The notes under the pieces are model-generated. The model was not told the DNA's origin and searched no databases. It saw only the letters and a list, made by a program, of their open reading frames with translations. Shown piece by piece: positions 13,566-26,300 of a stretch of DNA of 64,000 nucleotides. Both the position numbers and the translations under genes were made by a program. The number at the start of each line of letters is the position of its first letter. Within the stretch, counting starts at the first letter, position 1. Source of the DNA: Struthio camelus (taxonomy: Eukaryota; Chordata; Aves; Struthioniformes; Struthionidae); the NCBI RefSeq assembly GCF_040807025.1, contig NC_090964.1, positions 8,332,214 to 8,396,213 on the forward strand. Direction: 5' to 3'.

Positions 13566-16500
13566 GAGTGTACGCTGGGAGCACTGTGTTACTTTCCCCA
13601 TCCCGGCTGCAGACGGGAGGTGCTGCTGGTGGGTTCCAGAACGGCTCTTCTTTCCCCTTTTCACAGCTGTTGCTGGTTATGAAAATGGCAACATTCCCCA
13701 GCCAGTTCTCGGCAGGAACTGCCCTTTCCAGGGCTGACCGCATGGGCTGTTTCTTCCTCTTCCCTCCTCCTTACTGCTGCAGATCTGGGTATGTTCTAGT
13801 CTTGGCCAAGCACTGCCCTTCCCAGCTCCCTTTCTCTTCTGTTTTGATCCTCATATGGCGCATAGGAGAGGCCTGTGGGTCTGGCTTGCGAGGGGGAAAT
13901 GCTTATTTCTTGGCCCTAGATCAATAATATTCTTTAGCCAATTCTCTTCCCAAAGAACAGAGAAAGAAATAAGAAATGCTGGGATCAGTCCTGCTGTGGG
14001 GATTTATTTCCCAAGCTGTCAATCTGCAAGTAAACCTTGATCTTAGCAACACAGAGATTCTCTTACACCAGCTACCATCCTCTCTCTTCGCAGCGTGTGA
14101 GGAAGATCACACCTCACAAGAGAGCTGTGGGTACACTATCATGACATCTTTCTGGAAATTCATTACTTCTTGTTTTATCTGATGCTAGCTTAGCAGACCC
14201 TGAGCATGTGTCTGCGGTACGGACAAGAGAACACTGGACAGAGCTTAACAAAGGCAGCAACGAGACAGCAGGACTCACTGCTACTGGAAGCTGTGGATAT
14301 TCAAAGCTTAGCAAGATTCACAAAGGAATCAAGCATTTCTGTAGACAGCAAGACCGTACAGAAGTTACTGTTGATTACAGCTTCAGCAGGGTAGTAAACC
14401 CCAGGGCTCAAAGCTTAAGTCAGTTTCTGAGACAAAGGAGCGGATCTAGCATGAAAGGGAAATTACTCCACATCAGCCTACTTGCACTGTCTTTTGCAGC
14501 ATCCAGCATTGGCTACTCAGAGAACACTGACAGCACAGAAGTAGGTGGATTCAGGCCACATCCTATTCAGCAGGATGGGTGTTCCACTGGAAAGCCCAAA
14601 CGGTGCAACTGAGCTAATTCAGAAAGTTGTTGTTTGGCTAATAACTCCTTCCACTCTCTCTTCCACTTTTGCTGTGCGGTGAGGCAGGAAGCTGGTTTTG
14701 GGACTCCAGGCAGAAGTCAGTGAGCGGGCAACAGCCCTTGTTCTAATTGACAGATGAGTGTGTTAGCACCAAGCTCCCCTGCGCTCAGTTCCCTTCCTGA
14801 CTCCTAACCACACTTAAAGACAAAATTCCCTCACTCTTTAGGTTAGGGCTGGGAAAATTTCTGCCACCAGTGTTAAATAGTTGGTAAATTCAGGAGGAAA
14901 TGCTGCTTCATGCAACAAGGAGTTAACCTTTGGAATTGCTCTGACAGTTTGTTGAGTCAAATATTATAACTGGATTTGAAAATATCCTGATCGTTTTACA
15001 ACCTTTAATAATGTTTGTACTTCTGCACCAAGATAAGGGTCGCCAGATTGCTCCGAGACATGACCAGATCCCCTTAGAGAGATGAGGGAAGAATTCTCTT
15101 CCTTTCTTTCCCTGCCTTTTTGTGATTATCACTGCTCAGCTTGTTTCTGTAAAGCGCAGGAATAACCTGCGGCCAGAGTAGCATGGCCTGAAGCGCTGAG
15201 TACACCATGTGACCAGTTCCCCAGAACCCCACTTTGGGTATGAGAATGATCTCTGCGTTATGGGACTTCAGGAGATGCTGAGGTCTGCTTGTTTTGGAAA
15301 TTGTTTGCCTCTGAGACAGAGCAGTGCAGGGTTGTGACTTAGGGGAAAGAAGTACTATACCTGTGCCCTCCGGAGCAGAGAGCAGGGTTTGAGCCTGGTG
15401 CTAACGTTCACCTGGATGGTCCTCAAGAGACCTGTGGAGTTCAGCTCTCTCCCCAGGTGGGCAGTGACCTCCTGGTGAGTGAAGGAGTGTGGACGTGTCT
15501 TTTCCCCTCCCAAAAGGAAAACAGTTGATTTTTTGCTTTTGTTCCTCCCCTTTCACTGTTGCCGGCACAGGGTTATGAGAGTCGGGTGGTGGCTCTTGGA
15601 GGGTGCTATTTCACAGTGACCTTCCCACAGCCATGGCCGAAGGGGCTCCCTGTAAGGCGATATCCCTAGGGCGAGTTGTATTCTTGTCCCCCTAAGGCCT
15701 TTCTCTTCTCAGATGTTAACCAGTGCTTTGTGGGATCAGGGCTCAAACCTCCTTTGCAGCCAAGCGGCCCTGGGGCCTGGCCTCGGCCAACACCTGCCCA
15801 TGAGAGGAGGTCCCCGGTGCTCAGTCTGATGGGGCCTTCTCCCATTAGCAGGTCACCGCAAGGAGTGGACTCTACCATGACAGCAGGGGCACCGCAAAAT
15901 GCAAGCCCCAGAACTGCGGTGCCTGCTCCGCTACACAGCAAAATAGGTCGTGCATCAGTAAATGAAAAAGGACAGATGGTGCCTGCTAATACAGCTTAGT
16001 TTATGGCCTACAGGATTAACCCACTAGTTGTCATGCCTGCAGAAGATAGAAAATGGGTGGGCCTGGTGGAGGAAATGCGTGGTGCACCCAGCCCCACCTG
16101 TGTTTGTAGGATGCACCAGCTGGAAAGGATGTCAGAGACGCTGCGAGGTTTTGAGAGGCTGCTGAAGGGCTGCCAGTGTCTCTGTTTGGGTCTTGCCACT
16201 AGAACTAGTGCCAGCACCAAACCTTCCCACCTAGCTCTGGTTGCCACACTCTCCCTGCAAACAGCAGCGCCACAGGCAGACAGCCACTGAGCCACGCAGG
16301 GACCCTCAGCACAGGCAGGGACAGCATTTGTGGACTACACACGGATGATCTCTGTGCAGGAGAAGCCCACAGTTTCCTGTCCTGTGCCAGCAGGGGGCCA
16401 GCCTCCAGTTCAGCCTTTTGAATTCCCAAGCATCCACATGTCTGCAGGAGTCAGACAGAAAGCTGAGGAAGAAGCCTCAGGTCTTTTCAATGCCTTCTCT

Positions 16501-18354
16501 GTGACACACTGTTCTCCTTTCCTGGAAATCAGGCCAGTGCCTCACTCTGTTCTCATTGCAGAAGTCAAGCTCTGTACCAGTGCTCTAGCTTCTCTCCACC
16601 TGCTGTCTGAGGGCAGAGCAAACCCTTCCCCAGTCCTTCATGAACGGTCCTCCTGAAGATGTCACGTTGGTTCTTTTTGCCTCTCCTGTGGCTGCGTTTG
16701 GTCACATCCTGAAAGATGCTGAGTGCCCTGAGCAACAGCTGCCATCGGGGAGAGAGGAGACACTCCAGAGCTGGCACTGGACTCCTGTGCCATCACACCA
16801 CCTCTGCGTCTCTCTTGTGCTTGCCGGTGGCACCTGACTCTCCCCAGAGAGTGCCTGACCACCACCGTCTCAGCACACAGTGTGCCCTGGACAGGCAGTT
16901 GCCTCCAGCTGTCAGAGGTGTTTGTCACCCCCATCTTCTTCTAGCCACAACCAGCTGTCACAGGCACTGAAGTTTTCTCCAGTGACTAATTTGCTTGTGT
17001 TTATACCAACACCAAATTGTCTGTTTAACAGCTCTGGTGAGGAGGCAGTCTGGCTGCTCCCTCTTTTTGAAGGGATCAGACCAGCACTTTCCTGATAGCA
17101 GCACCCCACTGTGCTAAACCTTCTCAGTTATAAATCCCACATGACAAGGGACAGCAGGCCACCAGTAAGAGTGAACTGAGAGTGGGGATCATTGTTACTT
17201 CTGTCCCCAAAGCTGTACAGTGAATGTGCAGGACAGCAGGCGTACAAACAAATCCAAACAGCCTGGACTTTTACCACAGAAGGAAATGCTTCTTTTGTAG
17301 AGGGGAAAAGCAATGTCAGACTACTATTCCAAGTAGTTGCTTAACGCTCCCTACCTTTATGTCGCTGCTGAAGTAGACGGCAGTTATCTGGGAGTCCTTT
17401 TTCAGGACGTATCAGCAACGGTGCCAAGCCCATGGCCTGCCTGGCTGGCTGAGGCCCTAGGGGAGACAGAATGGTGGGCTATGTAAGCATTTGAGCCTCT
17501 AAGTTCTTCCCCCTCAAAATCTCCCCACTTCCCACCTCTTTTATCAGCTGCTGACAAGACTTGCAACATGCGTAGGTGGCTCCCAAGCTTACAAGATGAT
17601 TCCCCGCTCCCCCTATTGCCACCCATGAGAGGATTCAGGATTTCGAGGAGGGGGAGTACATTCCTCTGTCTGCAAGCCTGTTTTGCAAAGGACACACAAG
17701 GCTTTCACAGTGCTCCATGTGGCAAGTCTCTCCCAGGATTTCACATGACAGCATATTCCATAGAAAGTCACAGGAGCGAGTGGGAAGATCGTTGTGCTCT
17801 GTGTGTGGGTGTTAGGAGGGAGCAGAGTGGGATGGGGAGAGGAGGTGTAACCACAAAGTAAAGCAGAACAATCATCTTGGAAGAGCCTTGAATTTCTGAT
17901 CCTAGGGCTCCCATCTCCTGCCTTTTGTTCTTCATTTAAAAGAACGTCAATCCTTGTTAAAGCCAGCAGAGAAAAAGGGAATAAAACAGAACCATCTCTT
18001 CCTTCCCTGTACATATCTCATGGGACCACAAGAAGCAAACAGAACACGAACTAACTAGATCAATGCTGAAAGTGTGTGCAGAGTTGCACACTGGGGAGAT
18101 CTCTCCCCAGCCGCTGGTGTCTTCCCTGGAGAAAAATGAATGGCTGTTAATGACATCTCCACCTGAGAAATGATCAGAGTGCATGTCATTACAAACCAGT
18201 GTTTCCCCAGGGCTCTGCAGAAAATGACCCCAGTGAGCCTCAGTTCTTGAATACACAGCTGCTACCTCGTGTATGCAAAGCATCCCTCACCACACATCTC
18301 AAAGCTCTCACGGCTAAGCTTTGCTGAACCCCTCTCAACAGACCAAGAACGCCA

Positions 18355-18400
18355 TCCCTGCTTTGCACGTGGGAGAAATGGGGCACACAGAGGAGGAATC
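18355..18400 (-). repeat. Possible MIR/L2-like relic, reverse orientation
   Basis: TTTGCACGTGGGAGAAATGG then GGCACACAGAGG resembles the reverse complement of the conserved MIR segment (TTTTACAGATGGGGAAACTG AGGCACAGAGAGG). It is short and degraded. Confidence 0.35.
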
Positions 18401-20849
18401 AGGGAGGCCAATATATTCTTGGCACAGCTGCTCAGAACAGGGAGCCTGGATGAGATGCTCCCACTGCATCTCAGAGAGGTTTAAAACTACCTTTGAGCTG
18501 CTTGGGTCTGTGGCATCCTTTTGCCATCATCCAGAGCGTGAGATTACAGCAACCTCTCAGGTTTGTCTGCTGGGTGTCACAGAGCACACCTGGCTGTACC
18601 CCATGACGGGGTTTGTAGGTGGGTCCTCAGGAGACAGCCCTTTGAGCTGTCACTTGCATTTTGGCACTGGTGAATCCCGATGCATCTAGACCCCTTTAAC
18701 AGCACCAGCTGTCTCACCCAAGCAGGATCAAAGACTTCAGCCTGCTCAGATAGACGGGAACTGAATCATGCTGGGGTACCCTGTTCGGCAACACAGAAGA
18801 ACTCTTCAATCCACGCTCCCAGTTTAAAGCTACTCCCCTCTTTCCCTCATTTTACCTTGTCTGTGACTATTTCAGAAACCAGCAAGATGAGCTGGATTTT
18901 CTCTAAACTCCGTCTGTTCTGCAATGCACCCTGTGACCCATGAATAATTGCCCATCCCTGCTTGGGTAAGGAGGGAGAAACCCTGAGAAGACCTATGCAC
19001 TTCTAGAGAAAACAGTCTGCTCCAGGAAGAGGTTCACACTTCACTGTCAAAATGACCTGGAGGTTTCAGGCAGACTGAATCTTTGTGTGCCCTGAGATAG
19101 CTCTTTCAACATCCCTCTGTATCCTGCAGGCCAGCGATGAGAGCAACAGGCAGCTACTTACCATACCTGTGATATCTGGGTAACCAGGAAAGGGGGGGCA
19201 GGTGAAGGAGATGTGGCAAGAGCTGGAGTTTCTATTTTACCAGCCGCAAACCTAAGTCGGCGCGCCTGTCTGCCAGTGCCCCACCGCAGCAATATTCCCA
19301 GCCTCGGCACACCCCACTCCCTCCATGCAAATGCTCCTAGTCTGAGAGCAGAGTTTTGTAATCCCTTCCCGGCAGCCAGCCTCTGCTTTCACTCTCTGAA
19401 TTACAAAGGGGAGTTTTCATTACATCACCAGACGCTCTTCCTCCTTGAAGCCGGAGACACATCTGTCACTCTGCTTCGCAGGGGCTTTTGGGGCGTGGGT
19501 GGCTGGGGCAGTTCCCTGGAAAGTGGCACTGTGCTTCCCAAAGGCAAGTTCAACCCAGCCCAACCTCCCTGGCTTCTCTCATCCAAACAAAGGCAGGCAC
19601 CAGGCACTGTGGGTTGGCTGCAAGTGGTGCCTGGACAAAGCATTCCCTGCATTGCTGCTGGAAGCTTTCCTAGGAGATATAGCATTTTCAGGCAGCTTTA
19701 AAAGTCGCCTGTGCCAAATCCTGCTCTGATTTAAGCAATGGGGTCAGAAGTCAGCAGCGTTCCAGCTTTCTGCCAGCGTAAGCAAGAGCAAATTTGCCTA
19801 TCGGAGTTGGGATTTGCTGAGTGGTTCAGTGAAGCGTTTGAAACCTTTTTTTTTTAATCTTTTCAAATGTTCCTCAGTAAACGGTCACACTGGTGACAGT
19901 TTCTCTACAGCCCCAGGGAGCAGCTAATCTGATTTCACTCCCAATCCGGTGACTTTCCAATCAGCCACTTCCCCCTCCTTCCTGGCAGCACACTTCCGTT
20001 GTGTGTTCTCTTCCCAGCCCCAGGTTTTGGGTTTTTTTTTTTTTTTCCAGTTTGAATCAAAACAAACTACCAGATTCAAACTGCTCCCTGGTCAGAAACG
20101 TGCTGAGCAGGAGCCTCTGCTCTTGGCAAGAGGTATGGAAACTCTCCATAGAGGAACACCTCAGCTGCAGAGAAGCTGTTTTTGAGTAGATGGTAAGTCT
20201 GGACCACTGCAGGGTCACAACAGTTAGAAGAAACCTGTATCCACCAGAACCAGAGAAGTGCTAAATCCCCTCAGCTGTGCAAAGACTGCCAAAAGGTCTA
20301 ACAGCTTGGGAGCTGGGAAGGCAAAAGATGGTTCTGAAGTCTGTGTGAGCCCCTCAGATTTATCCGGGCCTCTCCCAGCCCTGCTTGTACCCTGATTCCT
20401 CATATAAGGGAATGAAGAGTCATTTCTGCCCCATCAGCACGTTACGAGCTGATGCATTTCCCAGGGACTCCAGATGGTTTTGCTCTCTGTCTCTCTGTTT
20501 ATGTCTGCACTACTGGTAATTCAGGCCTGTCTCGCATTAGCTTTTGAGATGAAACCTTCCCACAATTAGTTACAGTCTGTGCTCTTGTACTGCAAAGGAC
20601 GCAGGGCTGAGTCGTCAGAGAGCGGTTTGGGAGATCTGTCCCACACACACGTCCTGTTCAGGTTTCTCTATTTCAGTCAGGTGTGACTTTTCTAGTGAAA
20701 TCATCAAACCAAGAAAGCCTTTGCTACAGATGGGTAGCAATAGCCATTTAAAAATGCCTCATACCTGGCCTGCCTCAGAAAGTAACAGCTACTTTCACTA
20801 TAATCTCAACTTACACCAGTATTACACCTCTCCTCCCTTTCTCTGGCTT

Positions 20850-20915
20850 TTGTTCCCTACCCGTGAAACGGGGAGAGCATCCTCTCACGTCATTCTTAAC
20901 CATGACACGTTATTA
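20850..20915 (+). repeat. Possible MIR-like relic
   Basis: TTGTTCCCTACCCGTGAAAC followed by GGGGAGAGCATCCTCTCACG resembles the MIR segment TTTCCTCATCTGTAAAATGG GGATAATA..CCTCACAGGG. Homology is suggestive only. Confidence 0.3.
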
Positions 20916-22456
20916 TGACCTGGCAGTCTGCTAGGTACCAGAGTTCAATGAGTCCCACTGCTTAGGGGCAAAGCACTCCACGGACACCCTAGTAATATCA
21001 CTGCCTCTCTTGGAGCAGAACTGTTTGGCTCTCTTGCTAAATTAGGCTGCTAATAACAGGGTTCTTGATCCCAGGCAGGAACTTAACTGTCTGAGGCCAA
21101 TTCTAAATGTGGTCCAAAGCTTCTTGCTGGGCCAAAGCCATGCGTCTTGTGGCAAGAATAGCAGAGATGAGGGAGAAAGGACAAATGGTTGACTCTAAAC
21201 ATAAACTCTAGAGAAGGACTTGGGTGCAGCAGGCAGCCTGGGATTACCACCAAGCAAGGGCATATGACAGGCACAGAATTGATGAAGAAAAGCATGGGGA
21301 AAGTAATAAGAGAACCGAAAGAGTAATAGGAGGGGAGGAGGCTTCATCTGTGTGCTCTTATACAGGTGATATACACCCCCTGTATATTCATCCATCAAAT
21401 GAGGAAGTATCATCATTATTTCTGCTGTAGAGACAGGCACACAGTCTTCGCCTGCAGCAAGTCAGGCAACATAAGCACTGAAATGCAGGTGCTTTTTACT
21501 CCTAGCCTGGCTCTGGTTCACTAAACCTTGTCCTTTATCCCAGAGGCCATGAGCATGGCCCTCTGCAGCAGGGAAGGAGCCTGGTAATCACTATGCAAAT
21601 GGGCTTTACTTAGAGAAATGATTTCAGGGGTGACAGCAGCGGGAAGACACTGACGAAGATGCATTTTCTTGTCACATGAATAACTACAATCCACCCAGTT
21701 AGAACCTGATAGTCTACAGGGAAAGCAGCCCCTTCTGCGCCTGATTTAACACGCACTTCATGGACACAGCAGATCTTTCTGCTTCGCCTCCCCAACATAG
21801 TAAGAGACAGCATCCTTCCCATTAGCTTATCTGCTTCCGAGCAGGAGACGAGGCTGGCAGACCCCTGCAGGCACTGGGGAACCCACTCCCAACCTTGAAA
21901 GGAAGCGGAGGCTCTTTCATCCGTGCGCTGCTGCAGCCCACAGGCTCTAATTCCAGCACTCTGATATAACAGAGATGCCAGGCTAAGCTTTGCGCTCAGG
22001 GCAGAGTTACTGGAGGGGTAACCATCGGCGTGACTCTTTATGAGGAGGGCCACACAGGGCAGGACAGGAACCCCCAGGTGAGCCCAAAGGGACCAGCCCC
22101 GAGTGGGGACCCCATCTCCAGCCTCTCACCTGGCCCAGAGGCACGCTAAACCCCAAGGGGTTGCCCCAGGGTGCCACTCGCTCCCTTGCGACTCACCGTT
22201 GTCGCAGACCGCCAGCCTCCGCGGCCCGGGCCCCCTCGCAGCAGCAGCAGCGGCGGCGGGGGGGGGGGGGCGAGGGGCCTGGCAGCACTGGCAAGGCCGT
22301 GGCCCACCCACCGGCGGGCACCGAGGGCGAGAGGGCCGCAGGGAGGGCGGCGCAGCCTCGGGCAGCGCGAGGAGCTGCCGGTGCGGCGGGGCAGAGAGGG
22401 CCGGGGGCGACCACCACCCGTCGCCTCAGGTCGAGCCACGGCCACCGCCCGTGGCC

Positions 22457-22467
22457 AAAATGGCGGC
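22457..22467 (+). promoter_or_regulatory. RNF19B: YY1-type motif
   Basis: AAAATGGCGGC is a full match to the promoter-proximal YY1 consensus. It lies about 310 bp upstream of the RNF19B start codon in the same orientation as the gene. Such motifs usually sit just downstream of the transcription start, which would put the start near 22450. Confidence 0.55.
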
Positions 22468-22531
22468 GCGCGGCCCGTCACGCGGCGGCGGGGCGGGGCC
22501 GGCGGCGGGGGCGGGGCCGGGGCGCGGCGCG

Positions 22532-22543
22532 GCGCGTGCGCAG
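22532..22543 (+). promoter_or_regulatory. RNF19B: NRF1-like motif
   Basis: GCGCGTGCGCAG resembles the NRF1 palindrome GCGCATGCGC. It is embedded in GC-box-rich promoter sequence. Confidence 0.45.
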
Positions 22544-22770
22544 TGGGCGGGCGCGCGGGCGCCGAGGGCGGCGGTACCGCACTCACTCGAGTCCGGGGAT
22601 CGCTGTCGTTGCAGCGCGGCGGAGGCAGCGCCCGGCAGCGGAACGCGGCGCCTCGGAACCTATCTCGCGCCCGGAACCCCCCGTCGCGCGGCGCCGGCGG
22701 CGCCCGGACCCCCGCCACCAGCGGACGCCGTCGCCTGGCAACCGGCGCCCCCGCCGCCCCGGCCGCGGCC

Positions 22771-23345
22771 ATGGGCTCCGAGCGGGACTCCGAGTCGCCG
22801 CGCTCCTCCTCCATCCACTCGGCCGCCGCCAAGTGCCCCAAGCCGGGCCGCCGCCGCCGCCTCTCCTTCCAGAGCGTCTTCTCCGCCGCCGCCGCCTCCG
22901 CCGCGGGCGGCCGCCGCCGGGCCAAGGCCGAGCCGCCGCCCGCCGCCCCGCCGCCGCCCGCCGCCCCGCCGGCCCCGCCGGCCCCACCGCCGCCGCCGCC
23001 GCCGCCGCCGCCCGAGGAGCCGGCGGCGGCCCCGGAGGCGGGCGGCGAGGAGGAGCTGGAGTGCCCGCTGTGCCTGGTGCGGCAGCCGGCCGAGAACGCG
23101 CCGCGGCTGCTGTCGTGCCCGCACCGGTCGTGCGGCGCCTGCCTGCGGCAGTACCTGCGCATCGAGATCACCGAGTCCCGCGTCAACATCTGCTGCCCCG
23201 AGTGCAGCGAGCGCCTCAACCCCGCCGACATCCGCCGCCTGCTCCGCGACTCCCCGCACCTCGTCGCCAAGTACGAGGAGTTCATGCTGCGCCGCTGCCT
23301 CGCCGCCGACCCCGACTGCCGCTGGTGCCCGGCCCCCGACTGCGG
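22771..23345 (+). CDS. RNF19B: RNF19B exon 1 (start codon, RING1)
   Basis: The ATG lies in gcggccATGG, a good Kozak context, and opens [14 protein letters not shown], which matches the family start. A basic stretch, a Pro/Ala run with ten consecutive prolines, and RING1 (ECPLCLV ... CPHRSC ... [11 protein letters not shown]) follow. The donor gtgagt splits a glycine codon. A long upstream in-frame extension exists, but it is GC-driven and unlike the family. Confidence 0.96.
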
Positions 23346-26300
23346 GTGAGTCCCCGCGCCCCCCGGGAGGGCAAGGCCCCGGTCGGGTTGCTGCTACTGA
23401 GACACGCTTCCGCCCATCCAAAGTCCGACGAAAAGCCGTATTTGCAGGCTTTTGTTGATAGCTAGCCAGCAGCCTGGTCAGGACGGTTAGTAACTAGGCC
23501 TTTGGGACGAAAATGACATTCCCAGCAGTCGCTGCTACCTCGCTTCAGCCCCAAGGTTTGACTTTGGGGACTGTGGAAATACAGGCAAGCTAGATACTTG
23601 TAAAGGGGCTTGAAGGGCGTTTTAGCTGAGCCCTCATTTCCCTGGTAAAAGCGAGCTTTTCCTGCATGAATGGGAAGTGTGGGGTTGCCCTCTCTGCATG
23701 TATCACTGAGGACTGAAGCGGGGGGGGTGCGTAGGGACACCCTGCAGTTTCCCCGTCCGGGCAAAGAAATGTAAGCGGTCACTTTTTCCTAGTGATGATG
23801 TGAATACAGGGCACAGAGCAACGATGTTGACTCATTATCCGTTGCCTAAGTGAGGAAATGTCTGTCTGTCGAGAAGTCAGTTCCCCCCAAGTCTGATGAC
23901 TCTGTAGTTATTTGTTCTTTGCTTTCATTTTCTCTTCTCTTTTCTTCTAACTGAACTCTTTTAGGTTTCTCTTTGCACATAAGCCAAAGCTGCTCGGAAA
24001 AGGGGTTTGTTCAGAACGCTTAGAAACGCACTGCAAAGTTCAGCTGGAATACAGAAAGCTTAAAATGCGGTACTGGGTAGTATGAACACTAAAGGAAAGT
24101 CTGACCTAGTAGTCAAAGTGGAAAGCATGGTGGGAGGATTGTGAAGATTTAATCAGAGCATTGTAATAGACTGCCTATGCAAATCAGTTAACCTGTCTCA
24201 GGTTACCCATTTCACAGCCCCTGAGCACTGCTGTATAAGGACTTGTTTCTTTAGAAGGCAATGTTAATAGTGAAACATGGCTATGTTAGTTTCTGAGAAA
24301 AAAATCATGTGCTAGATCTTGATGTTTTGATGGTGCTGGGGGTAAGATCGGGGAGATAGAGCAGGTTATGCTGCCCACAGAGTAATGCCAGAGGGAATGC
24401 CTCTGTTTTCTGCTCCGTTAATCAGCTAGAGAAAATCTGGTTCCTGCTTACTGAATTTCTGCTCTTTGGCTACTGTGATACTTATCTGTGTTCCGGGTAA
24501 GGTGTAAATGTTTTCTATGTAGCTGAGATTGCCTAGTTGGGAGAAGCTGGCCCCAGCATGGCTCAGAGGGCGTTGCCTCTTTGAGAGTAACCCAGCATGA
24601 ATCTGATACAGCCGCTGCTTTGGCGGGTTTGGGCAGACTGGTGTCACATACAGCTCTTTGTGCAATCAAAAGCATCCTCTCTTGTTAGCCTGTTAGCAAG
24701 GCGAGCCAGTTGACATACGCAGGCATCTTCCTCTAAGCTGCACAGCAGGAATCAGGAAGCGGTCCTGGCTGTTGGAAACCAGGCACCCCTGGTGGGTTGC
24801 TGCGGACCAGTACCCTTAGTATGCCCGTAGCACTCGAACAAAGGCTGCTGGAGTCAGCCTCTGGCAGCAATAGAAATTAATCTCCCTTTTCGTTCTTCCC
24901 AGCAAGCTTGTTTGCTTGTGCTCATGTAAAGTCAGGATATGAATTATTTACAGCGGGCTTTCCCTCTGTAGTAGTGGCAGAGTACCAAGCCGGATCGGGA
25001 GTGCTGGGGCGCGCTGGTGCTCAGCAGTTCTGCTGGATGTCCCCGCACCGCTTTGGAGCTGGGGAGCACAGCTCCAAGGTGCCTGCAGCGAGAGGCTTCT
25101 AGTCGACAGCGGGCAAAACCCCAGGTGTGTGGCATGCAGCATCCTATGCCTTCCACATGCACTGCAGTCTTTCCTAAATGAAAGAGCTTCGCTGTGCTGC
25201 TTAGGGAGGAGGAGTACCAACACCGGAGTGTGCTGCCATGGAAACACTGGTCAATTGATGTACCATCAATCCTAATACGAATCATTTCCCATGTTTTGGG
25301 CTTTTTTTTCTTGCTACAATCAGCTGATATTGGCTGCCTGATGTGTGTCACGCTGTATCTCTCCAAGAGGCTTGGGAGAATAACAGAACCTTTGAACAAA
25401 GCAAATTGTGTAGGCTGAGCTCAAGTGAATGAGGCTGAAGGCAGCTGTGGTGAGGCTCTGACTCCCTCGGAGCAACAGGAGGAGGGGCAGCGGGCAACTC
25501 TTGGCCGTCCAAGTAGAGTGGGCTGGAAACAGTGCTCTGCCATTCCTCGGCCCTGCTGGGGTCTAGAGAAGACACTCACTGTCGTTGCTGCATGGGGAAA
25601 AGTCAGAAATTCCTTTTTTGTCGCAGTTGGGGTTGAGCCAGGAAGTAGCCGTTTGATGAAGCCATATGTCGGAGGCCAGGTGAAGATGGAGGCATGTATT
25701 AGCTGTTCCAGTCCCGCAGTGGCTAATTCTAGGTACATCACATGAACAGTTTTTTTCTAGTTGACCTTGAAGTCAGAGATGTGTTATTCCTTCCCCTCAT
25801 AGTGGAAAGGCGTGTAGATTTTTCCGTGCAGTTGTGGGCTTGCTCTTGGTGTCTGTCATTTCAGCTCCAGGAATAAAATATAAATGATGAGGATTTTCAT
25901 TTCTCTTAAGAGCTGCTTGAGTTGGCTAGAAAAACCCGAAGCCTCTATTGAGGGTTAGTTCAGAACATGAAGTTGGTTAATACATTGCGCTGGATTTTCC
26001 TGACCCATTGTTAGTATGATTTGAAATAGCCATGAGTCATGAGACAGCTGGTCAGGTGAAGCTTTTTTTGCCTAGGGTAGGCCTGTGGCTGTATCGCAGT
26101 GGCGGAGTGAGGATGCTTAGCTGGATCTTCACTAGATAATATGTGTAGGAGTCAATATGGGTCAAGTTTGTCTCTCCCTGGGACATCTATATCCTCTCTC
26201 TCCTCCTACACTGGCTTCACTTGCAAGGAGCATGCAGCTGTTGGTGATGCATGTGGAGACCCTGTGGTCGTGCCTCTCAGCCTTGCCGCTCAGCACAGAG

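Larger units (their letters stand above)
3738..22100. other. AK2-RNF19B intergenic region
   Basis: About 18 kb without any gene I can support. Reading frames here are short, lack family motifs and do not join through plausible splice sites. Contents are short tandem duplications (about 8491, 9352 and 9996), one perfect MEF2-type motif (7575), weak MIR-like SINE relics (about 13.5, 18.4 and 20.9 kb) and ordinary moderately GC-rich unique sequence. The same two genes are direct neighbours in human, so an empty spacer is expected. Confidence 0.75.
22150..23400 (+). promoter_or_regulatory. RNF19B: CpG-island promoter and first exon of RNF19B
   Basis: An extremely GC- and CpG-rich island covers the region upstream of and including RNF19B exon 1. 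It has GC boxes (e.g. gggcggggcc at 22491-22500), no TATA box, and YY1-like and NRF1-like motifs within 310 bp of the start codon. This architecture is usual for broadly expressed genes. The transcription start site is not resolvable but probably lies between about 22460 and 22720. Confidence 0.85.

Noticed and set aside
13157-13927. 256-codon open frame in the AK2-RNF19B spacer
   Set aside because: No recognisable motif, no splice partners, and a MIR-like relic overlaps it.
3738-22100. A hidden gene, tRNA, processed pseudogene or viral relic in the AK2-RNF19B spacer
   Set aside because: I looked for family motifs, paired splice sites, tRNA boxes and retroelement proteins on both strands and found none I could support.
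22103-23458. Long open frames of 380-450 codons on both strands over the RNF19B CpG island
   Set aside because: They are Ala/Pro/Arg/Gly-rich shadows of GC-rich DNA. Only the frame starting at 22771 has RING homology and splices onward.
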